A stretch of 64,000 nucleotides of DNA from CAVTHK01 sp964552235 (lineage in GTDB: Bacteria; Spirochaetota; Spirochaetia; SZUA-6; CAVTHK01): the NCBI GenBank assembly GCA_964552235.1, contig CAZKGO010000002.1:1-64000 (forward strand). The letters run 5' to 3'. Position numbers and translations under genes: made by a program. Of this stretch, positions 31,344-39,726 are shown piece after piece (the first letter of the stretch is position 1; every line of letters starts with the position of its first letter). Below the pieces are notes generated by a model. That model ran no database searches. It was not told where the DNA came from and worked only from the letters and a program-made list of their open reading frames with translations.

Positions 31344-32750
31344 ATGGCAGGCGAGTACGAGTTCGACGTCCTGGTGATCGGTTCGGGTCCGGGCGGCTAC
31401 GTCGCGGCGATCCGCGCTTCGCAGCTGAAGCTCAAGGCGGCGGTCGTCGAGCGCGACAAGGTCGGCGGCGTCTGCCTCAACATCGGTTGCATCCCGTCCA
31501 AGGCGCTGATCCACCAGGCCGAGGTGTTCTCCCACATCAGGGACCTGGAGGCGATGGGCCTCAAGGTCGACCGCTCGGGCTTCGACTACGGGACGGTCTT
31601 CAGGAAGTCGCGCGCCGCGGCCGACCGTCTGTCCAGGGGCGTGGCGTTCCTCCTGAAGAAGAACAACGTCGAAGTGATCGCAGGCGCCGGGCGCCTCGCC
31701 GGGCCGCACGAGGTCGCCGTCGATCTGGCGGCGGGCGGCATGCGGACGATCCGCGCAAAGAACATCCTGCTCGCCACAGGTTCGCGGCCGCGCGAGATCC
31801 CCGGGTTCAAGTTCGACGAGACGAAGGTCCTCTCGTCGACGGGCCTGCTGATGCTCGAGCGGCTGCCGAAGTCGCTGCTGATCCTGGGGGCCGGGGCGAT
31901 CGGCGTGGAGTTCGCCTACGTGATGAACAGCTTCGGCGTGCAGGTGCGCCTCGTCGAGATGCTGCCTCAGGTGCTGCCGCTGGAGGATTCCGAAGTGGCT
32001 GCCGTGCTGGCCAAGGAGCTGCACAGGCGCGGCGTCACGATCGCCACGAGCACCAGGGCCGTGTCGATGGCGGCCAGGGGCGGCGACCTCGAGGTCAGTC
32101 TCGAGGACAAGGAGGGCAAGCGCAGCCAGGTCGCGGCCGAGAAGGTCCTCGTGGCCGTCGGCCGCGCCCCGAACACCGAGAACCTGGGCCTGGAGAAGGC
32201 CGGGGTCAAAGTCGAGAAGGGATTCGTCACGGTCGGCGACTGGTACCAGACCTCGGTGCCCGGCATCTACGCGATCGGCGACATCGTGAACACGCCGCTG
32301 CTGGCCCACGTCGCCTCGAAAGAGGGAGAGATCGCAGTCGAGCACATGGCGGGCCGCAAGGGGCGGCCGCGCGTGGACCTGAACGCGATCCCGGGCGCCG
32401 TCTATTCCGAGCCGCAGCTCGCGAGCTTCGGGCTCACCGAGGAAAAGGCGAAAGCCGCAGGGGTCAAGTACAAGAAGTCGACCTTCCCCTATCGAGGTAC
32501 GGGCAAGGCCGTGGCGGTCGAGCAGGTCGAAGGGATGGTGAAGATCCTCACCGACCCGTCGACCGGCGAGATCCTCGGCGCTCACATCGTCGGAGCCGGC
32601 GCCACCGAGCTCATCCACGAGCTGCTGCTGGCCAAAACCGCCGAGCTGCTGCCCGAGGACGTCGCCACGATGATCCACGCCCACCCGACGCTCTCCGAGG
32701 CGCTCATGGAAGCCATGCGGGCGGTCGAGGGCTGGGTCATTCACGCGTAG
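31344..32750 (+). CDS. lpdA: Dihydrolipoamide dehydrogenase (PDH E3)
   Basis: 468 aa flavoprotein disulfide reductase. FAD-binding VIGSGPGGYVAAIRASQL, then the redox disulfide Cys44/Cys49 in GGVCLNIGCIPSKALI. The NAD-binding part is LLILGAGAIGVEFAYVM, the second FAD block is YAIGDIVNTPLLAHVA, and the C-terminal active-site His lies in IHAHPTLSEA. It reoxidises dihydrolipoyl groups with NAD+. Last gene of the PDH operon; an 86-base GC-rich gap separates it from E2, and no terminator with a T-run is seen before comM. Confidence 0.97.
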   Translation: MAGEYEFDVLVIGSGPGGYVAAIRASQLKLKAAVVERDKVGGVCLNIGCIPSKALIHQAEVFSHIRDLEAMGLKVDRSGFDYGTVFRKSRAAADRLSRGVAFLLKKNNVEVIAGAGRLAGPHEVAVDLAAGGMRTIRAKNILLATGSRPREIPGFKFDETKVLSSTGLLMLERLPKSLLILGAGAIGVEFAYVMNSFGVQVRLVEMLPQVLPLEDSEVAAVLAKELHRRGVTIATSTRAVSMAARGGDLEVSLEDKEGKRSQVAAEKVLVAVGRAPNTENLGLEKAGVKVEKGFVTVGDWYQTSVPGIYAIGDIVNTPLLAHVASKEGEIAVEHMAGRKGRPRVDLNAIPGAVYSEPQLASFGLTEEKAKAAGVKYKKSTFPYRGTGKAVAVEQVEGMVKILTDPSTGEILGAHIVGAGATELIHELLLAKTAELLPEDVATMIHAHPTLSEALMEAMRAVEGWVIHA

Positions 32751-32852
32751 CCGGGCTGCTGCGAACGCTGCCCGGGTCGCCGCCCGGGGCGAGGGCGAGG
32801 CGCAAAGCGCCGCGGCCTTCTCTGTCATTGTCCGAGATGGAAGGGACAGAGG

Positions 32853-34385
32853 ATGCACGCATCGGTGGCCTGCCACGCCCCCGTCGGCATTGACGGCCAG
32901 GTGGTGCGCGTGGAGGCGGACCTCAGGAACGGCGTTCCCGGAATCGACATCGTGGGCCTGCCCGACAGCGCGGTGCGCGAGTCGCGCGAACGGGTGCGCG
33001 TGGCGATCCGCAACAGCGGCTTCGAGTTCCCACGCGAGCGCGTCCTCGTCAACCTGGCCCCTGCCGGGATCCGTAAGGAGGGCGCCTCCTTCGACCTGGC
33101 CATCGCTTTTGCCGTGCTCGCCGCCTCCAAGCAGGTGCCGGCGAGCGGCCTCGACCGGGTCATGGTGCTCGGCGAGCTCAACCTCTGCGGAGAGGTGCTG
33201 CCCGTCACCGGTGTGCTCGCCGCCGTGGCCACGGGCATCAAGGCCGGCCTCGTGCGCTTTCTCGTGCCGAAGGTCAACCTGCGGGAAGCCCTCTGCCTCG
33301 GTCTCGGCCGCGTGTGCGGCATCGCCTCGCTGGCCGAAGGGGCCTGCGGCCTGCGCGACGGCAAGTTGAGCGCCGCCACAACGGCGCGGGCGGCCCCCGA
33401 GCCGGCGGTCGAGGACATCTACGGCGACCTCTCGGACATCCGCGGATGCGCCGTCCTCAAGCGCGCCCTCGAGGTCGCAGCCGCAGGCGGGCACAACCTG
33501 TTCCTCTGCGGCCCCCCGGGCAGCGGCAAGACGATGGCCGCGCGGCGGCTGGCCACGCTGCTGCCGCCGCTGGACCGCGACGAGAGCCTGGAGGTGACGC
33601 GGGTGCACTCGCTGGCCGGGGCCCTTCCCCCCGACGGGGGGCTGATCACCCGCAGGCCCTTCCGCATGCCCCACCACACCGCCTCGGCCGAGGGCATCAT
33701 CGGAGGAGGCCGCTTCGTGCGGCCCGGCGAAGTGTCGCTCGCCCACCGGGGCGTGCTCTTTCTCGACGAGGTGCTGGAGTTCCACCAGGCGCTGCTGCAG
33801 AGCCTGCGCGAGCCTGCGGAGGACCGGTGGGTCACGGTGGTGCGGGCCGGCAGCTCGGTCCGCTACCCGGCGGCCTTCCAGCTCGTGCTCACGGCCAACG
33901 GCTGCCCCTGCGGCCAGGCCGGCCTGCCGGGGGGCACCTGCAGGTGCACCGACGAGGAGATCCGCTGCTACTGGAAGCGGCTGGGGGGAGCGCTCCTGGA
34001 CCGCATCGATATCCGGGTCGGCGTGGTGCCGGAGTCGGTCAAGACCATGGTAGGGCCGGGCGGGGAGAGCAGCGCAGCCGTGCGCGAGCGGGTCACCGCC
34101 GCAGCCGAGATCCAGCGGCGCCGCTATCGCGGCGAGGGCTTCCGCTGGAACGCCGAGATTCCCGCCGGCCGCATCGGTCACTACTGCGCCATTGACGAGG
34201 AGACTGCCAAGAAGCTGATCGCGGGGGCGCGGCAGATGAACCTCTCGTCGCGGGCCTGCCACTCGGTGCTCAAGGTGGCGCGCACGATCGCGGACCTGGC
34301 AGGCAGCGGGCGGCTGCGCAAGGCCGACGTCATGGAGGCGCTCCAGCACCGCAGGTACGGGCAGGAGAACCGGTTCTGGGAGTGA
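32853..34385 (+). CDS. comM: Magnesium-chelatase-like AAA+ ATPase, ComM/YifB family
   Basis: 510 aa. The N-terminal ChlI-like domain (residues 1-170) has GIDGQVVRVEADLRNGVPG and IVGLPDSAVRESRERVRVAI. The AAA+ core has Walker A GPPGSGKTMAARRLATLLP near residue 220, HHTASAEGIIGGG, and Walker B VLFLDEVLEF. The C-terminal lid carries LSSRACHSVLKVARTIADLA. ComM-type hexameric helicases drive branch migration during transformation-type recombination. The presence of comM suggests competence or general recombination but no other com gene is visible. A small MazE gene follows. Confidence 0.93.
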   Translation: MHASVACHAPVGIDGQVVRVEADLRNGVPGIDIVGLPDSAVRESRERVRVAIRNSGFEFPRERVLVNLAPAGIRKEGASFDLAIAFAVLAASKQVPASGLDRVMVLGELNLCGEVLPVTGVLAAVATGIKAGLVRFLVPKVNLREALCLGLGRVCGIASLAEGACGLRDGKLSAATTARAAPEPAVEDIYGDLSDIRGCAVLKRALEVAAAGGHNLFLCGPPGSGKTMAARRLATLLPPLDRDESLEVTRVHSLAGALPPDGGLITRRPFRMPHHTASAEGIIGGGRFVRPGEVSLAHRGVLFLDEVLEFHQALLQSLREPAEDRWVTVVRAGSSVRYPAAFQLVLTANGCPCGQAGLPGGTCRCTDEEIRCYWKRLGGALLDRIDIRVGVVPESVKTMVGPGGESSAAVRERVTAAAEIQRRRYRGEGFRWNAEIPAGRIGHYCAIDEETAKKLIAGARQMNLSSRACHSVLKVARTIADLAGSGRLRKADVMEALQHRRYGQENRFWE

Positions 34386-34426
34386 AGGCGGATGCTGCCC
34401 GCGGGCGTGGGGCGTCGTTTCCCGCC

Positions 34427-34456
34427 TTGACTCGGGATTCCCCGTGTATCTATTAT
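34427..34456 (+). promoter_or_regulatory. mazEF promoter
   Basis: TTGACT (34427-34432), 18-base spacer, TATTAT (34451-34456). It is followed by an AT-rich patch and AGGAG before GTG 34478. Confidence 0.65.
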
Positions 34457-34477
34457 GTGATTACAGGAGCGGCGGCG

Positions 34478-34726
34478 GTGAAGACCAGGCTCATCGCGAT
34501 CGGCAACTCTCGCGGGGTCCGGATCCCCAAGCCTCTGATCGAGGAGGCGGGTCTGGGCGACGAGGTCGAGCTTCGAGTGGGTGAGGGGACGATCGTCATC
34601 GCCTCCTTGCCGACCGCGCGCCGGCGCTGGGCCGACGCGGCTCGACAGATGCACGGCAGAGGCGAGGACGGTCTCCTCGACCGCGCCACGGCGACTCATT
34701 TCGACACACACGAGTGGCAGTGGTGA
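34478..34726 (+). CDS. mazE: MazE/AbrB-type antitoxin
   Basis: 82 aa. The swapped-hairpin AbrB domain is clear: TRLIAIGNSRGVRIPKPLIE then AGLGDEVELRVGEGTIVI. The C-terminal 35 residues are the extended toxin-neutralising tail (RRRWADAARQM, DRATATHFDTHEWQW). The GTG at 34478 has CAGGAG 8 bases upstream; the frame is open from 34382, but that part has no similarity. It binds its own promoter and the MazF toxin. The stop overlaps the mazF ATG by one base (TGATG), so the pair is coupled. Confidence 0.92.
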   Translation: MKTRLIAIGNSRGVRIPKPLIEEAGLGDEVELRVGEGTIVIASLPTARRRWADAARQMHGRGEDGLLDRATATHFDTHEWQW

Positions 34727-35055
34727 TGCCCAGCAGCATTCACAGGGGAGACGTGCTGCTGGTCGAGCTCGATCCCGCGCGCGGATCGGAGATTCGCAAG
34801 ACGCGCCCCTGCCTGGTGGTTTCGCCCGACGAGCTGAACGAGCACCTGTCCACCCACATCGTGGCGCCGCTCACCACCGGTGGTCACGTCTATCCGTTCC
34901 GCCTGCCTTGCCGGTTCCACGGAAAGGCAGGGTACGTGGTCGCCGACCAACTCCGGACAATCGATCGAGATCGGGTGGTTCAGAAACTCGGGAAGATGCC
35001 GGATGCCCTGGTTCGGAGAACCTTGCTGGTGCTGCAGGAGATGTTCAGTCCTTGA
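34726..35055 (+). CDS. mazF: MazF-type endoribonuclease toxin
   Basis: 109 aa. HRGDVLLVELDPARGSEIRK then TRPCLVVSPDELNEH are the conserved start, VAPLTTGGHVYPFRLPC the core, and VADQLRTIDRDRVVQKLGKM the catalytic C-terminal block. It is a CcdB/PemK-fold RNase that cuts mRNA at short sites when MazE is degraded. The ATG at 34726 overlaps the mazE stop; upstream GTG codons in frame (34714) lie within mazE and are less likely. Such modules are often acquired by transfer, but no mobile-element ends are visible. Confidence 0.93.
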   Translation: MPSSIHRGDVLLVELDPARGSEIRKTRPCLVVSPDELNEHLSTHIVAPLTTGGHVYPFRLPCRFHGKAGYVVADQLRTIDRDRVVQKLGKMPDALVRRTLLVLQEMFSP

Positions 35056-35168
35056 GCGGGGCGCCGGGGGTTGCGAGAACATCGGGGCGCTTGTGGGGTC
35101 TGGTTGCGCGCGTTCGCCCCTCGTTGAAAACGCGCCGAATCGGGCCCGGGTTCTGAGGACAGGGTTCG

Positions 35169-35188
35169 CCGGCGCGCACGGGCGCCGG
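35169..35188 (+). terminator. Possible weak terminator hairpin after mazEF
   Basis: CCGGCGC (35169-35175), loop GCACGG, GCGCCGG (35182-35188), followed only by GCTTTCG. The T-run is poor, so this may simply be a GC-rich hairpin before the transporter gene. Confidence 0.3.
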
Positions 35189-35198
35189 GCTTTCGTGC

Positions 35199-35843
35199 GT
35201 GCGAGGCAGGAAAAGCGCTCTGGAAACGATAGCGGCCGCAGTCGCCACCTTTGTCGCCACCAATATCGACGACCTGGTGCTGGTGACCCTGTTCTTCGCT
35301 GAAGCCGGCCCCGCCGCGCCGGCGCAGGTGGTCGTCGGCCAGTACCTGGGGTTCATCGCCCTGGTGCTCGTGAGCCTCGCGGGGTTCCTGGGCCGGCTGG
35401 TGTTTTCTGGCGAGGGACTCGGCCTCCTCGGCTTGGTCCCGATCGCAATCGGAGTTCACGGCTTGGTTCGGCCCCAGCACGACGCGCGAGGCGCGGATAC
35501 GGCCGGGCAGGCCGCGCGCATGTCGGCGCAGCCCCGGCCCGGCGCCCTGCTGGCTCCCAGAACCTACGCGGTCGCGGCGGTCACGTTCGCCAACGGCGGC
35601 GACAACATCGGCTTGTACGTGCCGCTGTTCGCCAACAGCGATCCCTTCCGGCTCGCCGTGACGATCGCCACGTTTCTCGTGCTGGTCGCGGTGCTGTGCG
35701 CGGCTGCGCACCGCCTGGCCCGCCATCCGCAGGCAGCGGTGCTGCTGGCGAGGCACGGACGCATCGCCGTGCCCTTCGTGCTGATCGCGCTGGGGATCTA
35801 CATCATCCTCGAGGCCGGCACGATCGGGCTGCTGGCCGGCTGA
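35199..35843 (+). CDS. CadD-family cadmium resistance transporter-like membrane protein
   Basis: 214 aa with five or six membrane segments. The N-terminal motif ATFVATNIDDLVLVTLFFAE and the mirrored AVTFANGGDNIGLYVPLFA, each with an Asn-Asp pair inside a membrane helix, are the LysE/CadD superfamily hallmark. CadD proteins export or sequester cadmium. A hydrophilic loop of about 30 residues (Gln/Ala/Arg-rich) separates the halves. The GTG start at 35199 has no clear ribosome site, so the exact start is uncertain. It stands alone between mazEF and the convergent pepT. Confidence 0.82.
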   Translation: MRGRKSALETIAAAVATFVATNIDDLVLVTLFFAEAGPAAPAQVVVGQYLGFIALVLVSLAGFLGRLVFSGEGLGLLGLVPIAIGVHGLVRPQHDARGADTAGQAARMSAQPRPGALLAPRTYAVAAVTFANGGDNIGLYVPLFANSDPFRLAVTIATFLVLVAVLCAAAHRLARHPQAAVLLARHGRIAVPFVLIALGIYIILEAGTIGLLAG

Positions 35844-35861
35844 AGCGGCCGCGCCTGCCGC

Positions 35862-37106
35862 TCAGGCTCCCGCCGCAGCCCAGAGCCCGACCAGGTTCAG
35901 CACGACCTCGGTGGCCCGGACCATGGCCGGCAGCGCCGCCCACTCGAGCTCGGAGTGGTAGTTGTAGCCCCCGTCAAAGATGTTCGGGGTCGGGATACCC
36001 ATCTCCGTGAGGCGGGCTCCGTCGGTGCCGCCGCGGATCAGGTTGTACTCCGGCTCGACGCCGGTCATGCGCACCGCCTGCTCGAGGCGCCGCAGCACGT
36101 CCGGAGTGCGCTCGAGCGCCTCCCGCATGTTGGCATACTGCTTTTCCGCCTCGACGTGCACGGCGCCTCCGGGATGCAGGCGTTCGACGGCGACGGCCGC
36201 GGCCCGGATCGCCTCGATGCGGCGGGCGCATTCGGCGTCGTCGTAGTCGCGCAGCAGGATGGTGAGGTCCGCTTCGCCGACGTTGCCGCGCACCTCGTAG
36301 GGGCAGTAGTAGCCGAAGCGCTCGTCGGTGGCCTGCGGGCTCTCGGCCTTGGGCAGGGCCGCCACGAGGGCCGCGGCCATCTCCACCGCGTTCACGAGCC
36401 TTCCGCGGGCGCTGCCGAGGTGAAAGACCCGGCCCGCGCAGCGCACCAGCACCTTGTAGGCGTGGAAGCACTCGGCCTCGATGCCGCCTTCGCCCTCGCC
36501 GTCCAGAGTGTAGCAGCAGCGGGAGCGCACCTTGTCGAGCGGGAAGCCCTGCATGCCGAAGCCGGTTTCCTCGTCGGTGGTGAAGAACATCTCGACGGGG
36601 CCGCGCTCGGCTGCCGGCCGGCGGGCGAGCTGTTCGGCTGCGGTCACGAGCTCGGCGACGCCCGCCTTGTCGTCGGCTCCGAGGATCGTCGTGCCGCTCG
36701 AGGTGACGATGGTGGCTCCGACGTAGCGAGCGAGGTCGGGAGCCTGGGCAGGGTCGAGCCTGCGGCCCCCGGCGAGCTCGATCGCCCGGCCGTCGTAGCG
36801 CTCGTGGACGCGGGGCTGCACGTCGCGGCCGCTCGGGTCGTTGACCGTGTCCACGTGGGCCATGAACCCGATGGTCGCAGCCCCCGCCCGGCTTCCGGCG
36901 ATGCGGGCGATCAGGACTCGCCCCTCATGGAGCTCCGTGTCGCCGACGCCGCAGGAGGCGAGCTCGGCCGCAAGGGCGCGCAGAAAGTCGAGCTGGCCCG
37001 GGGTCGTCGGCCTGCTCGCGACGTGGCCGTCCGAGGCGGTGTCGATCCTGACGTAGCGCAGCAGGCGCTCGAGCAGGCGCCGCTCGAGCGAGGCTTTATC
37101 TTCCAC
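35862..37106 (-). CDS. pepT: Peptidase T (tripeptide aminopeptidase, M20B)
   Basis: 414 aa. Metal-site motifs are in order: FMAHVDTVNDPSG, LGADDKAGVAEL, FFTTDEETGFGMQG, YTLDGEGEGGIEAECF, and NIFDGGYNYHSELEW at the end. A di-zinc cytoplasmic enzyme removing N-terminal residues from tripeptides. The start is set at GTG 37106, giving MEDKASLERRLLERLLRYVRI. The family length fits, and a TTGACT-N17-TATCCT promoter ends 7 bases upstream, typical of the leaderless genes here. An ATG at 37142 lies in that promoter and is rejected. Divergent from hisA. Confidence 0.94.
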   Translation of the reverse strand: MEDKASLERRLLERLLRYVRIDTASDGHVASRPTTPGQLDFLRALAAELASCGVGDTELHEGRVLIARIAGSRAGAATIGFMAHVDTVNDPSGRDVQPRVHERYDGRAIELAGGRRLDPAQAPDLARYVGATIVTSSGTTILGADDKAGVAELVTAAEQLARRPAAERGPVEMFFTTDEETGFGMQGFPLDKVRSRCCYTLDGEGEGGIEAECFHAYKVLVRCAGRVFHLGSARGRLVNAVEMAAALVAALPKAESPQATDERFGYYCPYEVRGNVGEADLTILLRDYDDAECARRIEAIRAAAVAVERLHPGGAVHVEAEKQYANMREALERTPDVLRRLEQAVRMTGVEPEYNLIRGGTDGARLTEMGIPTPNIFDGGYNYHSELEWAALPAMVRATEVVLNLVGLWAAAGA

Positions 37107-37123
37107 GCCGGCGAGGATAGTAT
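37095..37123 (+). promoter_or_regulatory. Possible hisA promoter
   Basis: TTTATC (37095-37100), 17-base spacer, TAGTAT (37118-37123). It overlaps the divergent pepT promoter; hisA has GAGGAG before its GTG. Confidence 0.4.
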
Positions 37124-37142
37124 GGGGCCGACGAGGAGTCAA
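37114..37142 (-). promoter_or_regulatory. pepT promoter, leaderless arrangement
   Basis: Minus strand TTGACT (37142-37137), 17-base spacer, TATCCT (37119-37114), then 7 bases to GTG 37106. Confidence 0.65.
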
Positions 37143-37147
37143 ACCCG

Positions 37148-37885
37148 GTGCTCATCATACCTGCGATCGACCTGATGAACGGCAAGTGCGTGCGCCTGCT
37201 GCGGGGCCGCTACGACCGCAGCCGCGTCTACGACGAGCGGCCCGCCGACATGGCGCTGAGGCTCGCCCAGGCCGGGCCGGCCTGGCTGCACGTGGTGGAC
37301 CTCGACGCCGCCCGCGGCGACGCCGACAACCGCGGCGCGATCGAGGCGATCCGCAGGGCGGTTTCCTGCCGCATCCAGGTCGGCGGCGGCATCCGCTCGG
37401 CCGGGGACGTGAAGCGGCTGCTCGAGCTCGGCGTCGACCGCCTGATCCTCGGCACGGTGCTGGCGACCGAGCCCGGGACCGCCTCCGAGTGGCTGCGGCG
37501 CTACGGGGCGGGCCGCTTCGCCGCCGGCATCGACGCCCGCGACGGCCGCGTCAAGGTCAAGGGCTGGGTCAAGGACGGCGGCCGCGACGACCAGGGCCTG
37601 GCCCTCGGCCTGGCCACCGCCGGGCTCGAGCGCCTGGTCTACACCAGCATCGGCCGCGACGGCACGCTGGCGGGCCCCGACATCGAGCGCACCAACCTGG
37701 TGGCCAAGGCTGCGGGGATTCCCACGCTGCTGTCGGGCGGCATCGGCAGCGAGGAGCACGTGGAGCTCGTCGCGCGGGAGCGTCATCCTCTCGTGCGCGG
37801 CGTCATCACGGGCAAGGCGATCTACGAGGGCAAGATCGATCTGGCGCGCCTGATCGCGCGCTTCCAGAGCGTCGTCGACTGGTAG
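37148..37885 (+). CDS. hisA: Phosphoribosylformimino-5-aminoimidazole carboxamide ribotide isomerase
   Basis: 245 aa TIM barrel. It begins MLIIPAIDLMNGKCVRLLRG, with catalytic Asp8. The phosphate loops are QVGGGIRSAGDVKRL and LSGGIGSEEHVELV. The second catalytic Asp lies in YTSIGRDGTLAGPD. It carries out the Amadori isomerisation in histidine synthesis; some relatives (PriA) also act in tryptophan synthesis. It starts at GTG with GAGGAG 10 bases upstream. No other his gene is in the window, so it is an isolated copy. It converges with uidA. Confidence 0.95.
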   Translation: MLIIPAIDLMNGKCVRLLRGRYDRSRVYDERPADMALRLAQAGPAWLHVVDLDAARGDADNRGAIEAIRRAVSCRIQVGGGIRSAGDVKRLLELGVDRLILGTVLATEPGTASEWLRRYGAGRFAAGIDARDGRVKVKGWVKDGGRDDQGLALGLATAGLERLVYTSIGRDGTLAGPDIERTNLVAKAAGIPTLLSGGIGSEEHVELVARERHPLVRGVITGKAIYEGKIDLARLIARFQSVVDW

Positions 37886-37930
37886 GGGGCGGTCGCGTGC
37901 AGCTGCGGCTGCCAGCGGTGACCCCGCCGT

Positions 37931-39709
37931 TCAGCTCTCCGCCGGCCACTTGGCCGCGGCGCCGCGCCAGCGCGAGCGCAGCATGTGGGCCGCGGCCTTG
38001 GGCCTGCGGTCGCGGGTGAAGATACCCTTCTTGTTGCCGTCGACGCGCCGGATCTCCTGGACCGTCTGGAAATCGGCGAAGTTCCACACGTGCTCGCCGA
38101 CCACGAAGTCGAGGCTGTCCATCACCCGGTGAAAGGCCGCGAGCAGCGCGGCCTGGTATTCCTCGCTGAAGAGCACCGGAGGGTCCTGGTGCAGGCCCGC
38201 GATCGTGTCGGCTCCGTACTCGGTGACCATCACCGGCCTGCCGCCGCTGTTCTCGTGCATGGCCAGCAGCTCCCGGCGCAGCTGCGGCTCGATCACCTCG
38301 AGCCGTCCCGGGTCGCTGTACCAGCCGTAGTAGCGGTTGATGCAGACCACGTCCACCAGGTCGACGATGCGCGAGTTGTCTGAGCGGCCCACCTGCACGA
38401 CCGTCACCGGCCGGCTCGGGTCCAGCTGCCGCGTGCGCTGGATGAGGCGGGCAAAGTAGTCCCGGGCGCCCGGCTCCCAGCAGGCCGGCTCGTTGGCCAC
38501 GCTCCACATCACGACCGACGGGTGGTTCCTGTCGCGCGCGACGAGGTCCGTGAGCACCTGCAGGTGGTGCTCGAGCAGAGCCGGGCCGACCCGGCCTTCG
38601 ACGAACACCGGAGCCTCCTTGTCCCAGAGGCCGACCGCCGGCGTCTCGTCGATCACGGCGAAGCCCATCTCGTCGGCGAGGTTCATCAGCTCCTCGCTGT
38701 AGGGGTAGTGGGAGGTGCGGAAGGAGTTCGCTCCCATCCAGCGCAGCAGGTTGAAGTCCTTGACGATCAGCACCGGGTCCATCGCCTTGCCGCGGATGTC
38801 GGCGTCCTCGTGCTTGCAGGCGCCCTTGAAGTAGAAGGGCTCGCCGTTGATCAGGAAGCGGCCGCCCTCGACCGCGACCGTCCGGATGCCGACAGGCAGC
38901 CGGTAGACATCGACGGTCGCGCCTCCGCGCAGCAGCTTCGCCTCCAGTGCATAGAGGAAGGCTCGGCCCGGCGCCCACGGCGTGCACGGCTCGACGAACA
39001 GCTCGCCCTCGTGTCCCCGCGCCGCCGCGACCTCGCGGCCGGCAGGGTCGAGCAGGCGCACGGCCGCGTCGAGCCCCCGCGATGCCTCGATCCGGTAGCC
39101 GACCGTCCCGCGGCGACCCGCGAGGGCCGTGGTCACCACGATGTCTCTGATGTGCTCGGCCGGAAGCGACACCAGCTGCACCGGCCTGTGCAGGCCCGCG
39201 TAGTTGAAGAAGTCGTGAAAGGTCTTCTGCACCCGGAAGCCGGCCGGGTGCCCGGGGTCGTCGAAGCTGCGCACCTCGCCGGGCGGCAGCGTCGTCCAGT
39301 CCAGGACGTTGGAGACCGCGACGGTCACGGTGTGGCGCCCCGCGCGGGCGTGCTCCGTCACGTCGGCCTCGAAGGGCAGGTAGCCGCCCTTGTGGCGCGC
39401 CGCCTCGATCCCGTCAAACCAGACCCGCGCCGTGTGCGTGGCCGAGCCGAAGCGCAGCAGCAGCCTGCGGCCCGCCTCCGGCTCCGGCAGCCACAGCTCC
39501 CTCTGATACCAGGCCCAGCCGATGTGGTCGCGCACGTCCGGGTCCTGCGTGATGTCGTTGTAGCTCGAGGGCACCGGCATCGGCATCGAACCCGAAAGCT
39601 CGCGCCACCACTCCTCGGCAAAGCCGCGCTCCTGCGGGTCGAGCCTGAAGCGCCAGATGCCGCCCAGGTCCTTGACCTGGCGGCTCTCGCTTTCCCTCGG
39701 GTACAGCAT
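37931..39709 (-). CDS. uidA: Beta-glucuronidase (glycoside hydrolase family 2)
   Basis: 592 aa. It has the three GH2 domains: a jelly roll (1-180) with WYQRELWLPEPE and FHDFFNYAGLHRPV, an immunoglobulin-like middle (180-275), and a TIM barrel (276-592). The acid/base Glu407 is in SVANEPACW, and the nucleophile Glu497 in VTEYGADTIAGLH. The glucuronate-specific NKKG motif is at residues 559-562. Compared with E. coli the active-site loop after VIDETPAVG is short. No signal peptide is seen, so it is cytoplasmic and cuts imported glucuronides. GGAGGAG precedes the ATG, 17 bases after aroA, so the two share a transcript. Confidence 0.96.
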   Translation of the reverse strand: MLYPRESESRQVKDLGGIWRFRLDPQERGFAEEWWRELSGSMPMPVPSSYNDITQDPDVRDHIGWAWYQRELWLPEPEAGRRLLLRFGSATHTARVWFDGIEAARHKGGYLPFEADVTEHARAGRHTVTVAVSNVLDWTTLPPGEVRSFDDPGHPAGFRVQKTFHDFFNYAGLHRPVQLVSLPAEHIRDIVVTTALAGRRGTVGYRIEASRGLDAAVRLLDPAGREVAAARGHEGELFVEPCTPWAPGRAFLYALEAKLLRGGATVDVYRLPVGIRTVAVEGGRFLINGEPFYFKGACKHEDADIRGKAMDPVLIVKDFNLLRWMGANSFRTSHYPYSEELMNLADEMGFAVIDETPAVGLWDKEAPVFVEGRVGPALLEHHLQVLTDLVARDRNHPSVVMWSVANEPACWEPGARDYFARLIQRTRQLDPSRPVTVVQVGRSDNSRIVDLVDVVCINRYYGWYSDPGRLEVIEPQLRRELLAMHENSGGRPVMVTEYGADTIAGLHQDPPVLFSEEYQAALLAAFHRVMDSLDFVVGEHVWNFADFQTVQEIRRVDGNKKGIFTRDRRPKAAAHMLRSRWRGAAAKWPAES

Positions 39710-39726
39710 GGGTCTCCTCCGCGCGG

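Noticed and set aside
32771..32788. CCCGGG-TCGCCG-CCCGGG repeat after lpdA as a terminator
   Set aside because: Palindromic CCCGGG motifs are frequent in this DNA and no T-run follows.
31329..34349. Open frame of about 1000 codons on the minus strand across lpdA and comM
   Set aside because: It is exactly antisense to two clear genes, Arg/His/Gln-rich and without any recognisable domain. Long antisense frames are expected in GC-rich coding DNA.
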